A DNA stretch of 43,258 nucleotides from [Phormidium] sp. LEGE 05292 (GCF_015207735.1 NZ_JADEWG010000047.1:1-43258); one strand, 5' to 3'. Shown: positions 8,851 to 17,759, numbered from the stretch's first letter. The notes: a model not told the origin generated them from the sequence alone. Numbers and translations are program-made.

Positions 8851-8897
8851 CTTTCTCTCTTTCTTTCCTTCGCGTCCTTTGCGTCCTTTGCGGTTCA
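8851..8897 (-). repeat. Inverted copy of the 6001-6052 dispersed repeat
   Basis: Read on the minus strand, this stretch begins TGAACCGCAAAGGACGCAAA and continues into the same GCGAAGGAA/AGAAAGAG tail as 6001-6052. It occupies the gap between the divergent deoxyhypusine-synthase-like and cobO genes. Confidence 0.75.
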
Positions 8898-8967
8898 AAA
8901 AAAAAATCTCTCGTACCAAACAAATAATACTGCTCTACAATCTGAAATATTACCTGACACAAACCAA

Positions 8968-9633
8968 ATGGAATTAAACAACTCCCCAGACTTAACAGCA
9001 GAACGCTTAAACGAAGAAGCAACCTCATCATCATTAAGCGAAGAACAATACAAGCGCAAAATGGAAAGGCGCAAAGAAGTTCAAGAACAACGCCTCGCCC
9101 AGCGCCACCTAGAAAAAGGATTAATAATCGTTCATACTGGCAACGGTAAAGGAAAAACCACTGCTGCTTTAGGGATTGTAATGCGATCGCTTGGTCATGG
9201 TTATCGAGTTGCGATCGTACAATTTATTAAAGGAGCTTGGGAACCAGCAGAAAAAGCAGTCTTAAGTCACTGGCCCGATCTGCTAGAATTTCATGCAATG
9301 GGCGAAGGTTTTACCTGGGAGACTCAAGACCGCCAAAGAGATATCCAAAAAGCTGAACAAGCGTGGGAAAAAGCCTTAACTTTTATCAGTAACCCAGAAT
9401 TTAAATTAATCTTACTCGATGAAATAAACGTAGCTCTAAAATTGGGCTATTTAAAAGTAGAAAATATTCTCGCCGGATTAACAGAAAAGCCAGAAAATTC
9501 TCATGTTATTCTCACTGGTAGAGGCGCACCCCCAGCATTAATTGACCAAGCTGATTTAGTTACCGAAATGACACTAATTAAGCATCCATTTCGGGAACAA
9601 GGAGTCAAAGCCCAACCAGGAATTGAATTTTAA
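8968..9633 (+). CDS. cobO: Cob(I)yrinic acid a,c-diamide adenosyltransferase
   Basis: This 221-residue enzyme of the CobO/BtuR (CobA) family attaches the 5'-deoxyadenosyl group to cobalt in corrinoids. The P-loop VHTGNGKGKTTAALG sits at about residues 55-70, with the typical VAIVQFIKGAW, the LILLDEINVAL strand and the ILTGRGAPPALIDQADLVTE end. A charged N-terminal helix of about 45 residues (EEQYKRKMERRKEVQEQRL) precedes it, as in longer CobO forms. No cobalamin riboswitch is visible upstream; the gap holds a dispersed repeat. It converges with the secreted-protein gene 21 bp downstream. Confidence 0.92.
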   Translation: MELNNSPDLTAERLNEEATSSSLSEEQYKRKMERRKEVQEQRLAQRHLEKGLIIVHTGNGKGKTTAALGIVMRSLGHGYRVAIVQFIKGAWEPAEKAVLSHWPDLLEFHAMGEGFTWETQDRQRDIQKAEQAWEKALTFISNPEFKLILLDEINVALKLGYLKVENILAGLTEKPENSHVILTGRGAPPALIDQADLVTEMTLIKHPFREQGVKAQPGIEF

Positions 9634-9654
9634 ATTGAACTAAATTAAGCTGTT

Positions 9655-10242
9655 TTATCTGCCCCAAACTTGTTCCTGCATATCAGCTTTACACATTCCT
9701 AAAATCCGTTTGTCATTAGCGCTCACGTTCGCAATTTGGCGATAATTTTGCAGTGTGACCGAGTAGGGAACAGAAACTTGGTCAATACCTTGATAGTTAC
9801 CTACAGCCGCTACTCTAGCAGCAGGTTGTTTTTCTGGAGGAGTTGAGTCAGCAGTTTCCACCATTGGATCGACCATTGTTACATTTAAGCGTTGCGCCTG
9901 AAGCGTGCCATGAAAACAGTTAAATTCGGAACGAGGCATATAAACTGCACCAATCACCCGACCATTACGGATCTCGAATACGACATACTCCTTACCAATC
10001 TCTTCTGGCTTGGCAGACTGACCATAGAGATATACGCCATTACTGAGATTAGCTGACGCAGTAGTGTTAGTTCTTGTTTGGGCTACTTGCGTTCTAACTG
10101 TGGTTGGTGTATCCTTCTTTGGCGTAGCACTAACATCACCAGAGCTAAAACCTGTCATCAGCATCAAGGCGGCGAGGGAAATTTCTACACCTTTGAATTT
10201 TTTCCCTAATTGTAAAGAAGTATGAATAGTATGTTTAATCAT
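9655..10242 (-). CDS. Secreted protein of unknown function
   Basis: I do not recognise a named family. The 195-residue product has a signal peptide (KFKGVEISLAALMLMTGFSS). A Thr/Ala-rich linker follows, then a globular domain beginning SNGVYLYGQSAKPEEIGKEY. Within it are VVFEIRNGRVIGAVYMPRSE and paired cysteines (EFNCFHG and LGMCKADMQ) that could form a disulphide. The domain end QNYRQIANVSANDKRILGMC is distinctive and looks like a conserved cyanobacterial secreted protein. The ATG at 10242 is chosen because CAGGGG lies just upstream; a GTG at 10305 would add 21 residues before the signal peptide. Confidence 0.72.
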   Translation of the reverse strand: MIKHTIHTSLQLGKKFKGVEISLAALMLMTGFSSGDVSATPKKDTPTTVRTQVAQTRTNTTASANLSNGVYLYGQSAKPEEIGKEYVVFEIRNGRVIGAVYMPRSEFNCFHGTLQAQRLNVTMVDPMVETADSTPPEKQPAARVAAVGNYQGIDQVSVPYSVTLQNYRQIANVSANDKRILGMCKADMQEQVWGR

Positions 10243-10305
10243 GGTTATTGCCCCTGATGAACTTAATTTGCTTGTGAATTCGCCATTATGGGACTGACAC
10301 ACCAC

Positions 10306-10902
10306 CCATTACAGGTAGCTTTTGGAGATTCAATCTGCATAAATCCTCATAATTTCAAGTTACAGGAAAATACAGGTTTTACACTTCACTCTACTGGTTG
10401 ATTGCTCATATTCCAATGGAGGATTTTTACCTCACCACTATTAGTTACCTATCTAAATAGCGGCACGGTATCTCCAATAGAGGGATTCACTGAGGGCAAA
10501 ACAGATTTCTGATTTCTGTTACAAAACTTTACGAATATTGTCAGAAAACAAAAATGGCTTTGGTTTTGGGGACTAGGGACTGAGAACTGAGATTCTTGCG
10601 ATCGCTTTTTAGCCTTTGTGTGAAAACGATTGCTCGCAACCAGCATTCTCATTCAAGAAAGCAAACCTTCTGAACTGATCGTAGTTGCGGCGCACTTTAA
10701 CAGAGTTAAATGATGCTGTCGCCCAAGATGCTCGAAGTGGCAATTTAGAGCAAAGCAATCGGGTACGCGATCTGCTGGTTCAGGTAAAACGTGAAATTTA
10801 CAAACTGCTTTCAGAGCCGTAATTAGGAAGTGCAGATGTGTTGATTTCGCGATCGCATTGTATCCTTCAACTTAATGCGAGAGTTCTTTATGGGGTAATA
10901 TT
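10306..10902. other. Intergenic region with degraded coding DNA
   Basis: This gap of about 600 bp separates the secreted-protein gene from the SUKH-like gene. It contains a GGGACT-type repeat near 10568, a HIP1-like site and a short coding remnant (10691-10822, listed separately). Nothing else is convincing. Confidence 0.5.
10691..10822 (+). pseudogene. Coding remnant (C-terminal 43 residues of an unidentified protein)
   Basis: One frame reads RTLTELNDAVAQDARSGNLE followed by QSNRVRDLLVQVKREIYKLL and SEP before a TAA. It has a strongly helical, protein-like composition. Stop codons lie in frame immediately upstream and there is no good start. It looks like the tail of a gene whose front was deleted. 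I cannot name the parent with confidence. Confidence 0.45.
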
Positions 10903-11493
10903 ATGTCAGCTTTAACCGATGCTCTAAACCGCATCATGAAATGGCTTCAACAAAATAGCCCGATTTGTGCGTCAAGTTTTCAGTCAGGCTTATCACCCGC
11001 AGAAGTTGAAAAGAAGCTAGGTGAGCTACCTTTTTGTGTATCTCGTGAAGTCCACGAATTATATCAATGGCGTAATGGTACTAATGATAGGTGCGGTGTT
11101 TTTGTATATCACTACTTGCTAGATCTAGACACTGCTTTGCAATATTCACAAGAGTTTAATGATTCTTATTGGCTTGAAGTTCGAGAAGAAGATGGAGACC
11201 CTCTTTACCTGTTTCTAATATTTGATTTTGAAGGTGAGTATTTTGCTGTTACAGGTAGTAGCAGTCCAAATGATGCTGCTCCTGTTTTTCATGTAGGTGA
11301 TGATTGTTCAGTGAAGTTTGCTTTCACAAACCTTACTAATATGATGTTGGCCTTAGCTGAGTGCTATGAGACGGGTGTTTATGCAGTGACTTCATACGAG
11401 GACGTAGAAGTTACAGATGAGGCTAAGTTTGGCGAGATTCGCCGTAAGCACAACCCTGGTTCGGTTAAACAGCTATATGCTGGGGGATGGTAA
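10903..11493 (+). CDS. SMI1/KNR4 (SUKH) family protein
   Basis: This 196-residue cytoplasmic protein has a SUKH-like pattern. An N-terminal helix is followed by LSPAEVEKKLGELPFCVSRE and the typical VHELYQWRNG, then FVYHYLLDLDTALQYSQEF, LFLIFDFEGEYFAVTG and the conserved C-terminal helix MLALAECYETGVYAV. SUKH proteins often act as immunity proteins against contact-dependent or polymorphic toxins, but many stand alone. No toxin gene is adjacent, so immunity is only a possibility. A remnant of another gene just upstream suggests this is a turnover-prone site. Confidence 0.75.
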   Translation: MSALTDALNRIMKWLQQNSPICASSFQSGLSPAEVEKKLGELPFCVSREVHELYQWRNGTNDRCGVFVYHYLLDLDTALQYSQEFNDSYWLEVREEDGDPLYLFLIFDFEGEYFAVTGSSSPNDAAPVFHVGDDCSVKFAFTNLTNMMLALAECYETGVYAVTSYEDVEVTDEAKFGEIRRKHNPGSVKQLYAGGW

Positions 11494-11598
11494 CGTTGTT
11501 TGGCATCGGTTGTAGAACAATTCGCTGCAAGTGGATTGTGGAATTGGTGCAAGATCTAGCGCCCAAGCGCAACAACGTACTTTTTCAGAAAAAATTTA

Positions 11599-11635
11599 GG
11601 GACAGGTAGCAAACAAACTACCTGTCCCTTTTTCA
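11599..11635 (+). terminator. Rho-independent terminator, probably bidirectional
   Basis: A perfect 11-bp stem GGGACAGGTAG / CTACCTGTCCC encloses an 8-base loop and is followed by TTTTTCATTTT. On the minus strand it is followed by TAAATTTTTTC. It lies between the convergent SUKH-like gene and the sigma factor gene and can end both. Confidence 0.85.
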
Positions 11636-11666
11636 TTTTGCGTCAGAAACTAACTAACACTTTGCC

Positions 11667-12653
11667 TTAACTCGCAAGATATTCGCGGACGTTAGCACGG
11701 TGACGGCGCAGGTGATCCAATGCTTGGCGTTCTAGCTGTCTGACTCTTTCCCGACTGAGATTGAGTTGTTCACCTACTTTAGCCAAAGATAGAGCATTTC
11801 CATCAGCTAAACCAAAACGCAGGCTCAGTACTTGCCGTTGTTGGGGTGTCAGTTCTGCCAAGAGGTCTTCGAGGTCTTGACGCAGAGACTCTTGGGTGAT
11901 GAAGTTTTCTGGAGATGGGCCGTCATCTTCCAAAAGGTCGGAAAGTTCGGTATCTTGGTTATCACCAACGCGCACATCCAGAGAAATTGGCTGACGAGCA
12001 ATAGTTAAGTATTCGCGGATCTGACTGGTGTCGAGTTCCAGAGATGCGGCAATTTCTGAAGGAGTAGCGCTGCGACCAAGTTGTTGGGAAAGTTCTCGTT
12101 GGACTTTCTTGATCTTATTCAGTTTTTCGGTGATGTGGATGGGAAGACGAATGGCGCGTCCTTGTTGAGCGATCGCTCTGGTAATCGCTTGTCTGATCCA
12201 CCAGTAAGCGTAGGTGGAAAACTTGTAACCGCGCATGGGGTCAAATTTTTCGACACCTCTTTCTAAACCTAGAGTACCTTCTTGGATCAAATCCAAAAAT
12301 TCTAAGTTCCGCTTTTGGTATTTTTTGGCGATCGCAACGACCAAGCGCAAGTTAGCTTCAATCATCTTTTGCTTGGCTCTCTGTCCCCGCCGAATCGCAT
12401 CAGAAACCTCTGCTTCACTCAACTGGACATCATCTGCCCATTCCTTGCGAGAAGGTTCACGTTTCAAACTGGTCGCTAAGGCTTCCTTCGCTTCCAGCAG
12501 GGTCATCATTTGTTGTACCTGCTTGCCATAGACGATTTCTTGTTCACGGGTGAGCAAAGGTACTCGTCCAATTTCCCGCAGATAGGTACGAACCATATCA
12601 GCAGTGAATTTGGGGTTGGCATTGGTTGTTTTTTCGGTCTTTACAGTGGGCAT
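11667..12653 (-). CDS. Group 2 RNA polymerase sigma factor (SigB/SigD type)
   Basis: This 328-residue sigma-70 family protein directs RNA polymerase to non-essential or stress promoters. Region 1.2 (DMVRTYLREIGRVPLLTREQ) starts near residue 19 with no long region 1.1. Region 2 contains NLRLVVAIAKKYQKRNLEFL and the DNA-melting segment KFSTYAYWWIRQAITRAIAQ. Region 3 is present and region 4 ends with LNLSRERVRQLERQALDHLR. Length and the MPTVKTE beginning fit cyanobacterial SigB/SigD group 2 factors; the exact orthologue is uncertain. A 770-bp upstream gap offers room for complex control. Confidence 0.93.
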   Translation of the reverse strand: MPTVKTEKTTNANPKFTADMVRTYLREIGRVPLLTREQEIVYGKQVQQMMTLLEAKEALATSLKREPSRKEWADDVQLSEAEVSDAIRRGQRAKQKMIEANLRLVVAIAKKYQKRNLEFLDLIQEGTLGLERGVEKFDPMRGYKFSTYAYWWIRQAITRAIAQQGRAIRLPIHITEKLNKIKKVQRELSQQLGRSATPSEIAASLELDTSQIREYLTIARQPISLDVRVGDNQDTELSDLLEDDGPSPENFITQESLRQDLEDLLAELTPQQRQVLSLRFGLADGNALSLAKVGEQLNLSRERVRQLERQALDHLRRHRANVREYLAS

Positions 12654-13426
12654 GGGTGCTTAATCAACTCTCTTAGACAAACAATGAACTGGTGGCTGGG
12701 ATGGAGCGGAAGCGGAACCAGAAAACTTGCTTAACAAAAGCTTAGTCTGATGGGTAAAAAAACTGCATCCTGCCATAGATGTAAGGGTTATTATCTTTTC
12801 TCTCAATACCAGAGAATTAGAATCAGGCTATCTGGGATAACTAAATTTTTAATTTTTAGCTTTGACCCAGGTATTTCGTCCCATCATTTGGCAAATAAAG
12901 AGGTAAGCTGTTTATTAGGGGTTTACTTGATGCCTCAACTCCTGGATTTTGAGGAGCGGGTAAGGATAGTAAATGAGCTGGAACCAGAAATACATCATGA
13001 AACCTGCTCCTTTAGACTCTTGGTTATAAATTTTTCAACTTGAACTCGTTATAAAATCGCTCTAGCCTAGCTTTGTTGTAAGTTTAGACAGCGATCGGGG
13101 ACTTATGGTTCATCCTTACGTTTAATATTCCCCAATTCTCCTCAAAAATTTCGTTGTGAAGATAATCATTGCTCTATGCCTCTTCAATTAATTTAGGCAT
13201 TCTCTCTAGTGCTCTATATATAAGGATGCCTTACTATCCTTGCCTTGAAAAGGTTTCGGCTTGTGGAATAACCGTACTTTTTGAGGCGTGATAAACGATC
13301 ATAGCAAATGCGGAAGGTTTTGTGTAGGGGTTTTCTGGGAGTTAGGGACTGGAGATTGGGGACTGGGGACTGGGGACAAGGAGACAAGGATAATTTTTAC
13401 TTCTGCCTTCTCCTTCTGCCTTTCTT
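12654..13426. other. Long intergenic region upstream of the sigma gene
   Basis: The gap holds a weak inverted repeat (AGGAGCGGGT at 12952-12961 with ACCTGCTCCT at 13002-13011), GGGGACT heptamers at 13338-13380 and TTCTGCC heptamers at 13397-13424. An open frame at 12750-13043 lacks a ribosome-binding site and protein-like composition. The sigma promoter must lie in the left part, but no consensus is convincing. Confidence 0.5.
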
Positions 13427-15163
13427 CTAAAAGCCTAAGTCTGCTTTAGCGGCTTCGGCGGCTGCGAAAACTGCTTCGTCTGGCTGTTCTTCCCAGATGG
13501 TGTCGCCTATTTCTTGATAGAACTTTTCGTCGTAGGGACGAGTTCGCACGACTACTGGCATGGGGACGGCATGACCTAAAATTAAGGCTTGTTGTTTGGA
13601 GTCTAGTTTAGCTAAGACCGATCGCAAACTGCCAGCCCCAGAAACTCCGGTAAAAATCGCATCAATATCTTTTTCGTCGTTCAGTAAGGCAGTGATCCGA
13701 GTACCAATTTGGGACATGACTTCATTATCAATTCCCGAAGGACGCTGATCCACAATTAATAATGTAACAAAATATTTCCGCATTTCACGGGCGATAATCC
13801 CAAAAATTGTACTGCCGACAATTGCTGGATCGAGAAAACGATGGGCTTCTTCAATGGTAATTACTAATTGTTGGGGGCGATCGATCGGATTTTTAGTTTG
13901 CAGAAACATCTCTGCTTTACGGACATACTCTTTATGAATTCTTCTGGTGATCATATTCGTCACCAACATATAAGAAAGCATATCCGATTGCGAACCAAAT
14001 TCAATTACTACGTGCTGACCAGCTTCTAAAGACTGTAAAATTGAATTAACATAATTTTTCGGACAAGTAGTTCGCATATATTTTAGGTTTTCCAGACGCA
14101 ACAACTTGCGCTGTAAAGCCATAATTGAACCTTTATGCCCTTTCTTTTCTTCGCAAAAAACTTGGATATCCTCATTTGTCATATTTAACAATGTAATAAT
14201 CCAAGACTTGCCGAATTCATTATGTAAAATTGTCGCATTATCTAACGCTGCATCAGAAAGCCCTAAATCATTTGCGACTAATTTAATATCTTCTATTTCG
14301 ATTTGATCGTAACCTAAATATAACTCTTGAGCATCTCTAACACCACGTCGTTTGGTAGATTGCGGATCGAGAGTAAACATTTGCACTTGTCCGGGAAATA
14401 GTTGACGCAAACCTTTAACAGTGCTGAAAGCTTTGCCTTCTCGCACCGCTTCCCAACCATATTCCGAGTGCATATCAAAAATTAAATTAACTGCGGCTTG
14501 TCTGCGAATAATCCCTGATAATAATAATCTAGTTAAAAAAGATTTGCCAGTTCCCGACTTCCCAAAAACTCCATTACTACGTTCGACAAATCTTTCTAAA
14601 TCCAGGCAAACTGGTACATCCATATCTAATGGTTGACCGATGGCAAAATTACATCTTTGGGGGTCATCTTCCCAGCCAAAAACGGTGCGAAAATCTCTTT
14701 CTTCTGCGTCGTAAACTTGGCTAAAGTGACTGGGAATGGTTTTGACTGGGCGTAGTTCTATTTCTTCGCTATTAGTATTTGGTTGAAATGAAGCTAAATT
14801 TTTCGCTGCTTCTGGTAAAGATTTGCGGGATTTACCATTGAGGGGGAAGAAAGCTGGGGGATCGGGAACCGGAGTAAACATTAACATAGGAGTGAGTTCG
14901 ATCGTCCCATAAGTGCTACTCCCGGCGAGAATTTCCCTTAATAAATCATCACCAAAATCGGGAGGATTAGCAGTAATCCTTTGGCTAGAAGTGCCTAGTG
15001 CCACATCGGTGAGCATACAGAAAAAACGCGATCGCGTACCCTGCACCACCAAAAATTTCCCCACCCGCATATCTTCTACCGAAACATCCGGGTGCAAACG
15101 CACTTCTAAACCTTCACTCAGAGAACCTTGAATAACTGAACCTAATGGTTTGCCTAAAGTCAT
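13427..15163 (-). CDS. HerA-like ATPase (DUF87)
   Basis: This 578-residue protein resembles HerA/FtsK-superfamily DNA-pumping ATPases. An N-terminal HAS-barrel-like part (SVIQGSLSEGLEVRLHPDVS, about 8-95) precedes the P-loop GKSGTGKSFL at 201-210. The Walker B is LVITIEEAHRFL, then a sensor-like TLLIVDQRPSGIDNEVMSQI and an arginine-finger-like GTRITALL. In archaea HerA works with NurA in end resection, and bacterial versions also occur in defence islands such as with SIR2 or DUF4297. No NurA or such partner is adjacent here, so a housekeeping cyanobacterial role is more likely. It is monocistronic and ends in heptamer repeats. Confidence 0.88.
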   Translation of the reverse strand: MTLGKPLGSVIQGSLSEGLEVRLHPDVSVEDMRVGKFLVVQGTRSRFFCMLTDVALGTSSQRITANPPDFGDDLLREILAGSSTYGTIELTPMLMFTPVPDPPAFFPLNGKSRKSLPEAAKNLASFQPNTNSEEIELRPVKTIPSHFSQVYDAEERDFRTVFGWEDDPQRCNFAIGQPLDMDVPVCLDLERFVERSNGVFGKSGTGKSFLTRLLLSGIIRRQAAVNLIFDMHSEYGWEAVREGKAFSTVKGLRQLFPGQVQMFTLDPQSTKRRGVRDAQELYLGYDQIEIEDIKLVANDLGLSDAALDNATILHNEFGKSWIITLLNMTNEDIQVFCEEKKGHKGSIMALQRKLLRLENLKYMRTTCPKNYVNSILQSLEAGQHVVIEFGSQSDMLSYMLVTNMITRRIHKEYVRKAEMFLQTKNPIDRPQQLVITIEEAHRFLDPAIVGSTIFGIIAREMRKYFVTLLIVDQRPSGIDNEVMSQIGTRITALLNDEKDIDAIFTGVSGAGSLRSVLAKLDSKQQALILGHAVPMPVVVRTRPYDEKFYQEIGDTIWEEQPDEAVFAAAEAAKADLGF

Positions 15164-15299
15164 TTCTAATAGTTATTAGTCAATTGTCATTGGTCATTGG
15201 CAAAATTTTACTTTTGTTTCATGGTATTTGACAATTAATTTTTGTCCTAATTAGCAATTACAAATATATTTTTAGGTAGTTAAGTAGCGGAAATATTCA

Positions 15300-15338
15300 A
15301 CCAGCTACCTACTACCTACTAACTACTACCTACTACCA
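15300..15338. repeat. TACTACC-type short tandem repeat
   Basis: Imperfect copies of CTACCTACTA lie just after the glutathione S-transferase-like gene's stop codon. The same motif appears in both halves of the nested palindrome at 29863-30149. Confidence 0.6.
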
Positions 15339-15340
15339 AA

Positions 15341-16132
15341 TTAATCAATTTGAATTGATGTCGGGCCAGAAGAGGGAGAACTAGTAGCAGTCAAAGGCTT
15401 GCGATATTGCGCGTAAAGTTGATCTCGCCAGTTAAAGAATGTGTCAAAAGCCATGCTGTCAGCAATTCCTGGGACTCCTTTTCCTCTGAGATTAGGTGGA
15501 ATATCTAAATAAGGGCCATCAGGGAATTTGATATACATACTCAAACCCGCTACAGCAAAGTCTGCTAAAGTAGGTCGATCGCCAACTAAATAAGGTTTGT
15601 CCAACAGCATCATTGACAAGGATTCTAAGATTTGTTTTAGGTCATCCAAAGCTGATTGAACCACATCTGAAGTCATACCCACTCCCAACCCTAAAACATT
15701 TAACAAATCGCTGGGTACTGCTGCCACCAACTGTTTGAGAAAGTCTGGTGTGGTGGTGGGCAAAATTGAGGTGCGGAAGTTTTGACTTTGACTCAAACCG
15801 CTAAATAGCGCCTTCCGACTTTTCTGCCCAAGAGATTCATCAGCTAACTCTTCAAGCAGGAAACAAAGGGCTCTTTGTTGGGGGTTGGTGGGAAGAATTG
15901 GTCTTTCTGGGTACTGACGCTCTAGGTATTTGGCGATCGCAGTTGAGTCAGCAATGATTTCACTACCATCTTTAAGCACAGGTACTTTTCGCTGACCAGA
16001 CATTCTGTAGAGGTCTATTTGACCAATTCCCGGCGTAACCTCAATCTTTTTATAGGTTAGCCCCTTGTAGTCTAGAATTAGTCGGACTTTCTCGCAATAA
16101 TGCGATATTTCAAATTGGTATAGCTCTAGCAT
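15341..16132 (-). CDS. Glutathione S-transferase family protein
   Basis: This 263-residue protein has the thioredoxin-like GST N-domain (LELYQFEISHYCEKVRLILD) with an SHYC active-site motif. The cis-proline region follows (QRKVPVLKDGSEIIADSTAI), then a helical C-domain ending with the N-capping motif LVGDRPTLADFAVAGL. Such proteins conjugate or reduce with glutathione, handling peroxides and electrophiles; the substrate cannot be told. It is divergent from the fasciclin gene across 315 bp. A serine/proline-rich tail of about 15 residues (SSPSSGPTS) extends past the domain. Confidence 0.9.
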   Translation of the reverse strand: MLELYQFEISHYCEKVRLILDYKGLTYKKIEVTPGIGQIDLYRMSGQRKVPVLKDGSEIIADSTAIAKYLERQYPERPILPTNPQQRALCFLLEELADESLGQKSRKALFSGLSQSQNFRTSILPTTTPDFLKQLVAAVPSDLLNVLGLGVGMTSDVVQSALDDLKQILESLSMMLLDKPYLVGDRPTLADFAVAGLSMYIKFPDGPYLDIPPNLRGKGVPGIADSMAFDTFFNWRDQLYAQYRKPLTATSSPSSGPTSIQID

Positions 16133-16447
16133 TTCGCCTTTCCTTGAGCATTTTTTCTAACTATGAAAGTTTATCCGATCGTAGCTGCTATATTCACCTG
16201 ACTTTAGTTAGTAACCAATGCTTAACCAAATAATTTTTGTTACTAAATATACAAATTCCTAAAAAGGTTGCCAACGTTCGCTTTCTTTACTTCAACCAGT
16301 GATTTTTCATCTTTACCAAAAGTAAAGTTAATAAAAATATATCCTGAGTTAGATCTTATTTGTTCATCTTTTCTTTACAAAAGATTATGAATTGATAGTT
16401 TAGTTTACAAATCCTTTACAAAAGGACAAAAAAGCAGGAGCAACATA
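16133..16447. other. Divergent promoter region (GST-like / fasciclin)
   Basis: This AT-rich gap lies between two outward-facing genes, so it should carry both promoters. The fasciclin gene has a good AGGAG six bases before its ATG. I cannot assign promoter boxes confidently. Confidence 0.5.
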
Positions 16448-17053
16448 ATGAAAGCAGTAAACAGCCAGAATTGGATCAAAAAGCTGAGTGGTGTTGTTGC
16501 AGTAGCAGGAGTTAGTGCCTTCATTTCCCTGCCAGTATTAGTCCAAGCTCAATCTACACCAGAAAGCAGTCCTGGTTCCATGACCTCAGAGCCAGCAGCT
16601 GCGCCAGCATCAGAAGGTACATCCACTGCACAAGGTCAAACCATTGTAGCTCTCGCTTCTACCAACGATAATTTTTCTACCCTCAAAGCAGCTTTAGAAG
16701 CTGCTGGGCTAACAGAAACTTTAGCTGGACAAGGGCCATTTACCGTTTTTGCTCCCACAAATGCCGCATTTGAAGCATTAGGTAAAGAAAAAGTACAAGC
16801 TTTGTTGAAGCCTGAAAACAAAGACAAACTAATCAAAGTTTTGACTTATCATGTAGTTCCCGGTCAAGTTCTGTCCACTGAACTGAAGTCTGGAAAAACC
16901 AAAACTGTAGAAGGTGCGGAAGTTACAGTAATGGTGAAAGACGGCAAAGTAAAAGTCAATAATGCTCAAGTAACCCAAGCTGATGTTAAAGCTAGCAATG
17001 GAGTTATCCATGTAATTGATAAAGTTTTGTTACCTCCAGATTTGAAGTTGTAG
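16448..17053 (+). CDS. Secreted fasciclin (FAS1) domain protein
   Basis: This 201-residue protein has a signal peptide (SGVVAVAGVSAFISLPVLVQA, cleavage about residue 34), a Ser/Pro/Ala-rich linker to about 65, and one FAS1 domain. Diagnostic FAS1 segments are FSTLKAALEAAGLTETLAG, the H1-like FTVFAPTNAAFEAL, the central LTYHVVPGQVLS and the H2-like GVIHVIDKVLLPP. Bacterial FAS1 proteins act in surface adhesion or matrix. The ATG follows an AGGAG site. A long hairpin at 17079-17132 lies 25 bp after the stop. Confidence 0.93.
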   Translation: MKAVNSQNWIKKLSGVVAVAGVSAFISLPVLVQAQSTPESSPGSMTSEPAAAPASEGTSTAQGQTIVALASTNDNFSTLKAALEAAGLTETLAGQGPFTVFAPTNAAFEALGKEKVQALLKPENKDKLIKVLTYHVVPGQVLSTELKSGKTKTVEGAEVTVMVKDGKVKVNNAQVTQADVKASNGVIHVIDKVLLPPDLKL

Positions 17054-17078
17054 TACTTCATTAAAGTGCATTAAGCAA

Positions 17079-17132
17079 GTTGTTGGGCGAAAGCTCTCTT
17101 ACTCAATGGTAAGAGGGCTTTCGCCCAACAAC
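17079..17132. terminator. Long hairpin after the fasciclin gene
   Basis: Arms of 24 bp (GTTGTTGGGCGAAAGC... and its partner ...GCTTTCGCCCAACAAC) pair throughout, with a single G-U, around a 6-base loop. No T-run follows, so it may act as an RNA 3' end stabiliser or be a dispersed repeat rather than a classic terminator. It separates convergent genes. Confidence 0.55.
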
Positions 17133-17164
17133 GTACCTTTGAGTTATTGGTTTCACCCCTACTT

Positions 17165-17716
17165 TTAATGCACATTGATAATCAAAGTTTGTTTGAGTTT
17201 ACCGCTACCACCAGTTGATTGACTTACCGATGTTCCCGGCACTTTTAACTCTATTGCAACTGAGGAATTTACTGGACTGTAGTTGCCTGCAATGAATAAA
17301 GTTCGTTTACCTTTGGAGAGAAATGGCGATATGTTTAGGGAAGTTTTATTGCCAGTAAATGTTCTCAAAATTCGGTCATCTAGAGCAATATATCCAACTA
17401 TAGAAACCCCAGAATCAGCGGTAATTTCTATAGTATGAGGTTGTTCGAGATTTGCTGAATTGATATCGATCTCAGTAGTTTGTTCTTCTGAAGATGAATT
17501 GCTATTTGATGCAGAGGCAAAGCTTTGTTTGTCACGGCTGAAATCACAAATCATAAATGATAAAAATGATTGGTCAGCCATGTTTCTTTCTTGACAGGAT
17601 ACCTGCCTATACTCTCTGCTATTTGAGCCATTCAAACTTCCAGTAATTAACTGTTGACTATAACCTGTGAGGGAAGATAAAAAAGCTACAGCCAAAGCCA
17701 AAGTGATTAAATTCAT
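17165..17716 (-). CDS. Secreted protein of unknown function
   Basis: The 183-residue product starts with a signal peptide (MNLITLALAVAFLSSLTGYS). The mature part has a Ser-rich segment (SASNSNSSSEEQTTEI). A beta-rich C-terminal domain follows (PHTIEITADSGVSIVGYIAL, KRTLFIAGNYSPVNSSVAIE). I recognise no family. The domain resembles extracellular beta-sandwich modules, which is a guess. ATG 17716 is chosen over a TTG at 17758 because AAGGAGC lies seven bases upstream and the signal peptide then starts properly. It is the last gene of a minus-strand run of six secreted-protein genes, 43 bp after the previous stop. Confidence 0.7.
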   Translation of the reverse strand: MNLITLALAVAFLSSLTGYSQQLITGSLNGSNSREYRQVSCQERNMADQSFLSFMICDFSRDKQSFASASNSNSSSEEQTTEIDINSANLEQPHTIEITADSGVSIVGYIALDDRILRTFTGNKTSLNISPFLSKGKRTLFIAGNYSPVNSSVAIELKVPGTSVSQSTGGSGKLKQTLIINVH

Positions 17717-17759
17717 ATTTGCTCCTTGGTGCAAATTTTTTCCGGCAAGTCGCGCCAAC

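Noticed and set aside
8779-8967. Cobalamin riboswitch before cobO
   Set aside because: The gap holds a dispersed repeat and lacks a B12-box-like sequence.
10903-11493. Complete toxin-immunity locus at the SUKH-like gene
   Set aside because: No toxin or secretion gene is adjacent; only an unrelated short remnant is present.
12750-13043. 97-codon plus-strand frame upstream of the sigma gene
   Set aside because: No ribosome-binding site, no recognisable domain, and it spans an inverted repeat; likely chance.
13427-15163. HerA-based defence system
   Set aside because: The ATPase has no NurA, SIR2 or nuclease partner next to it; neighbours are a GST-like gene and a sigma factor.
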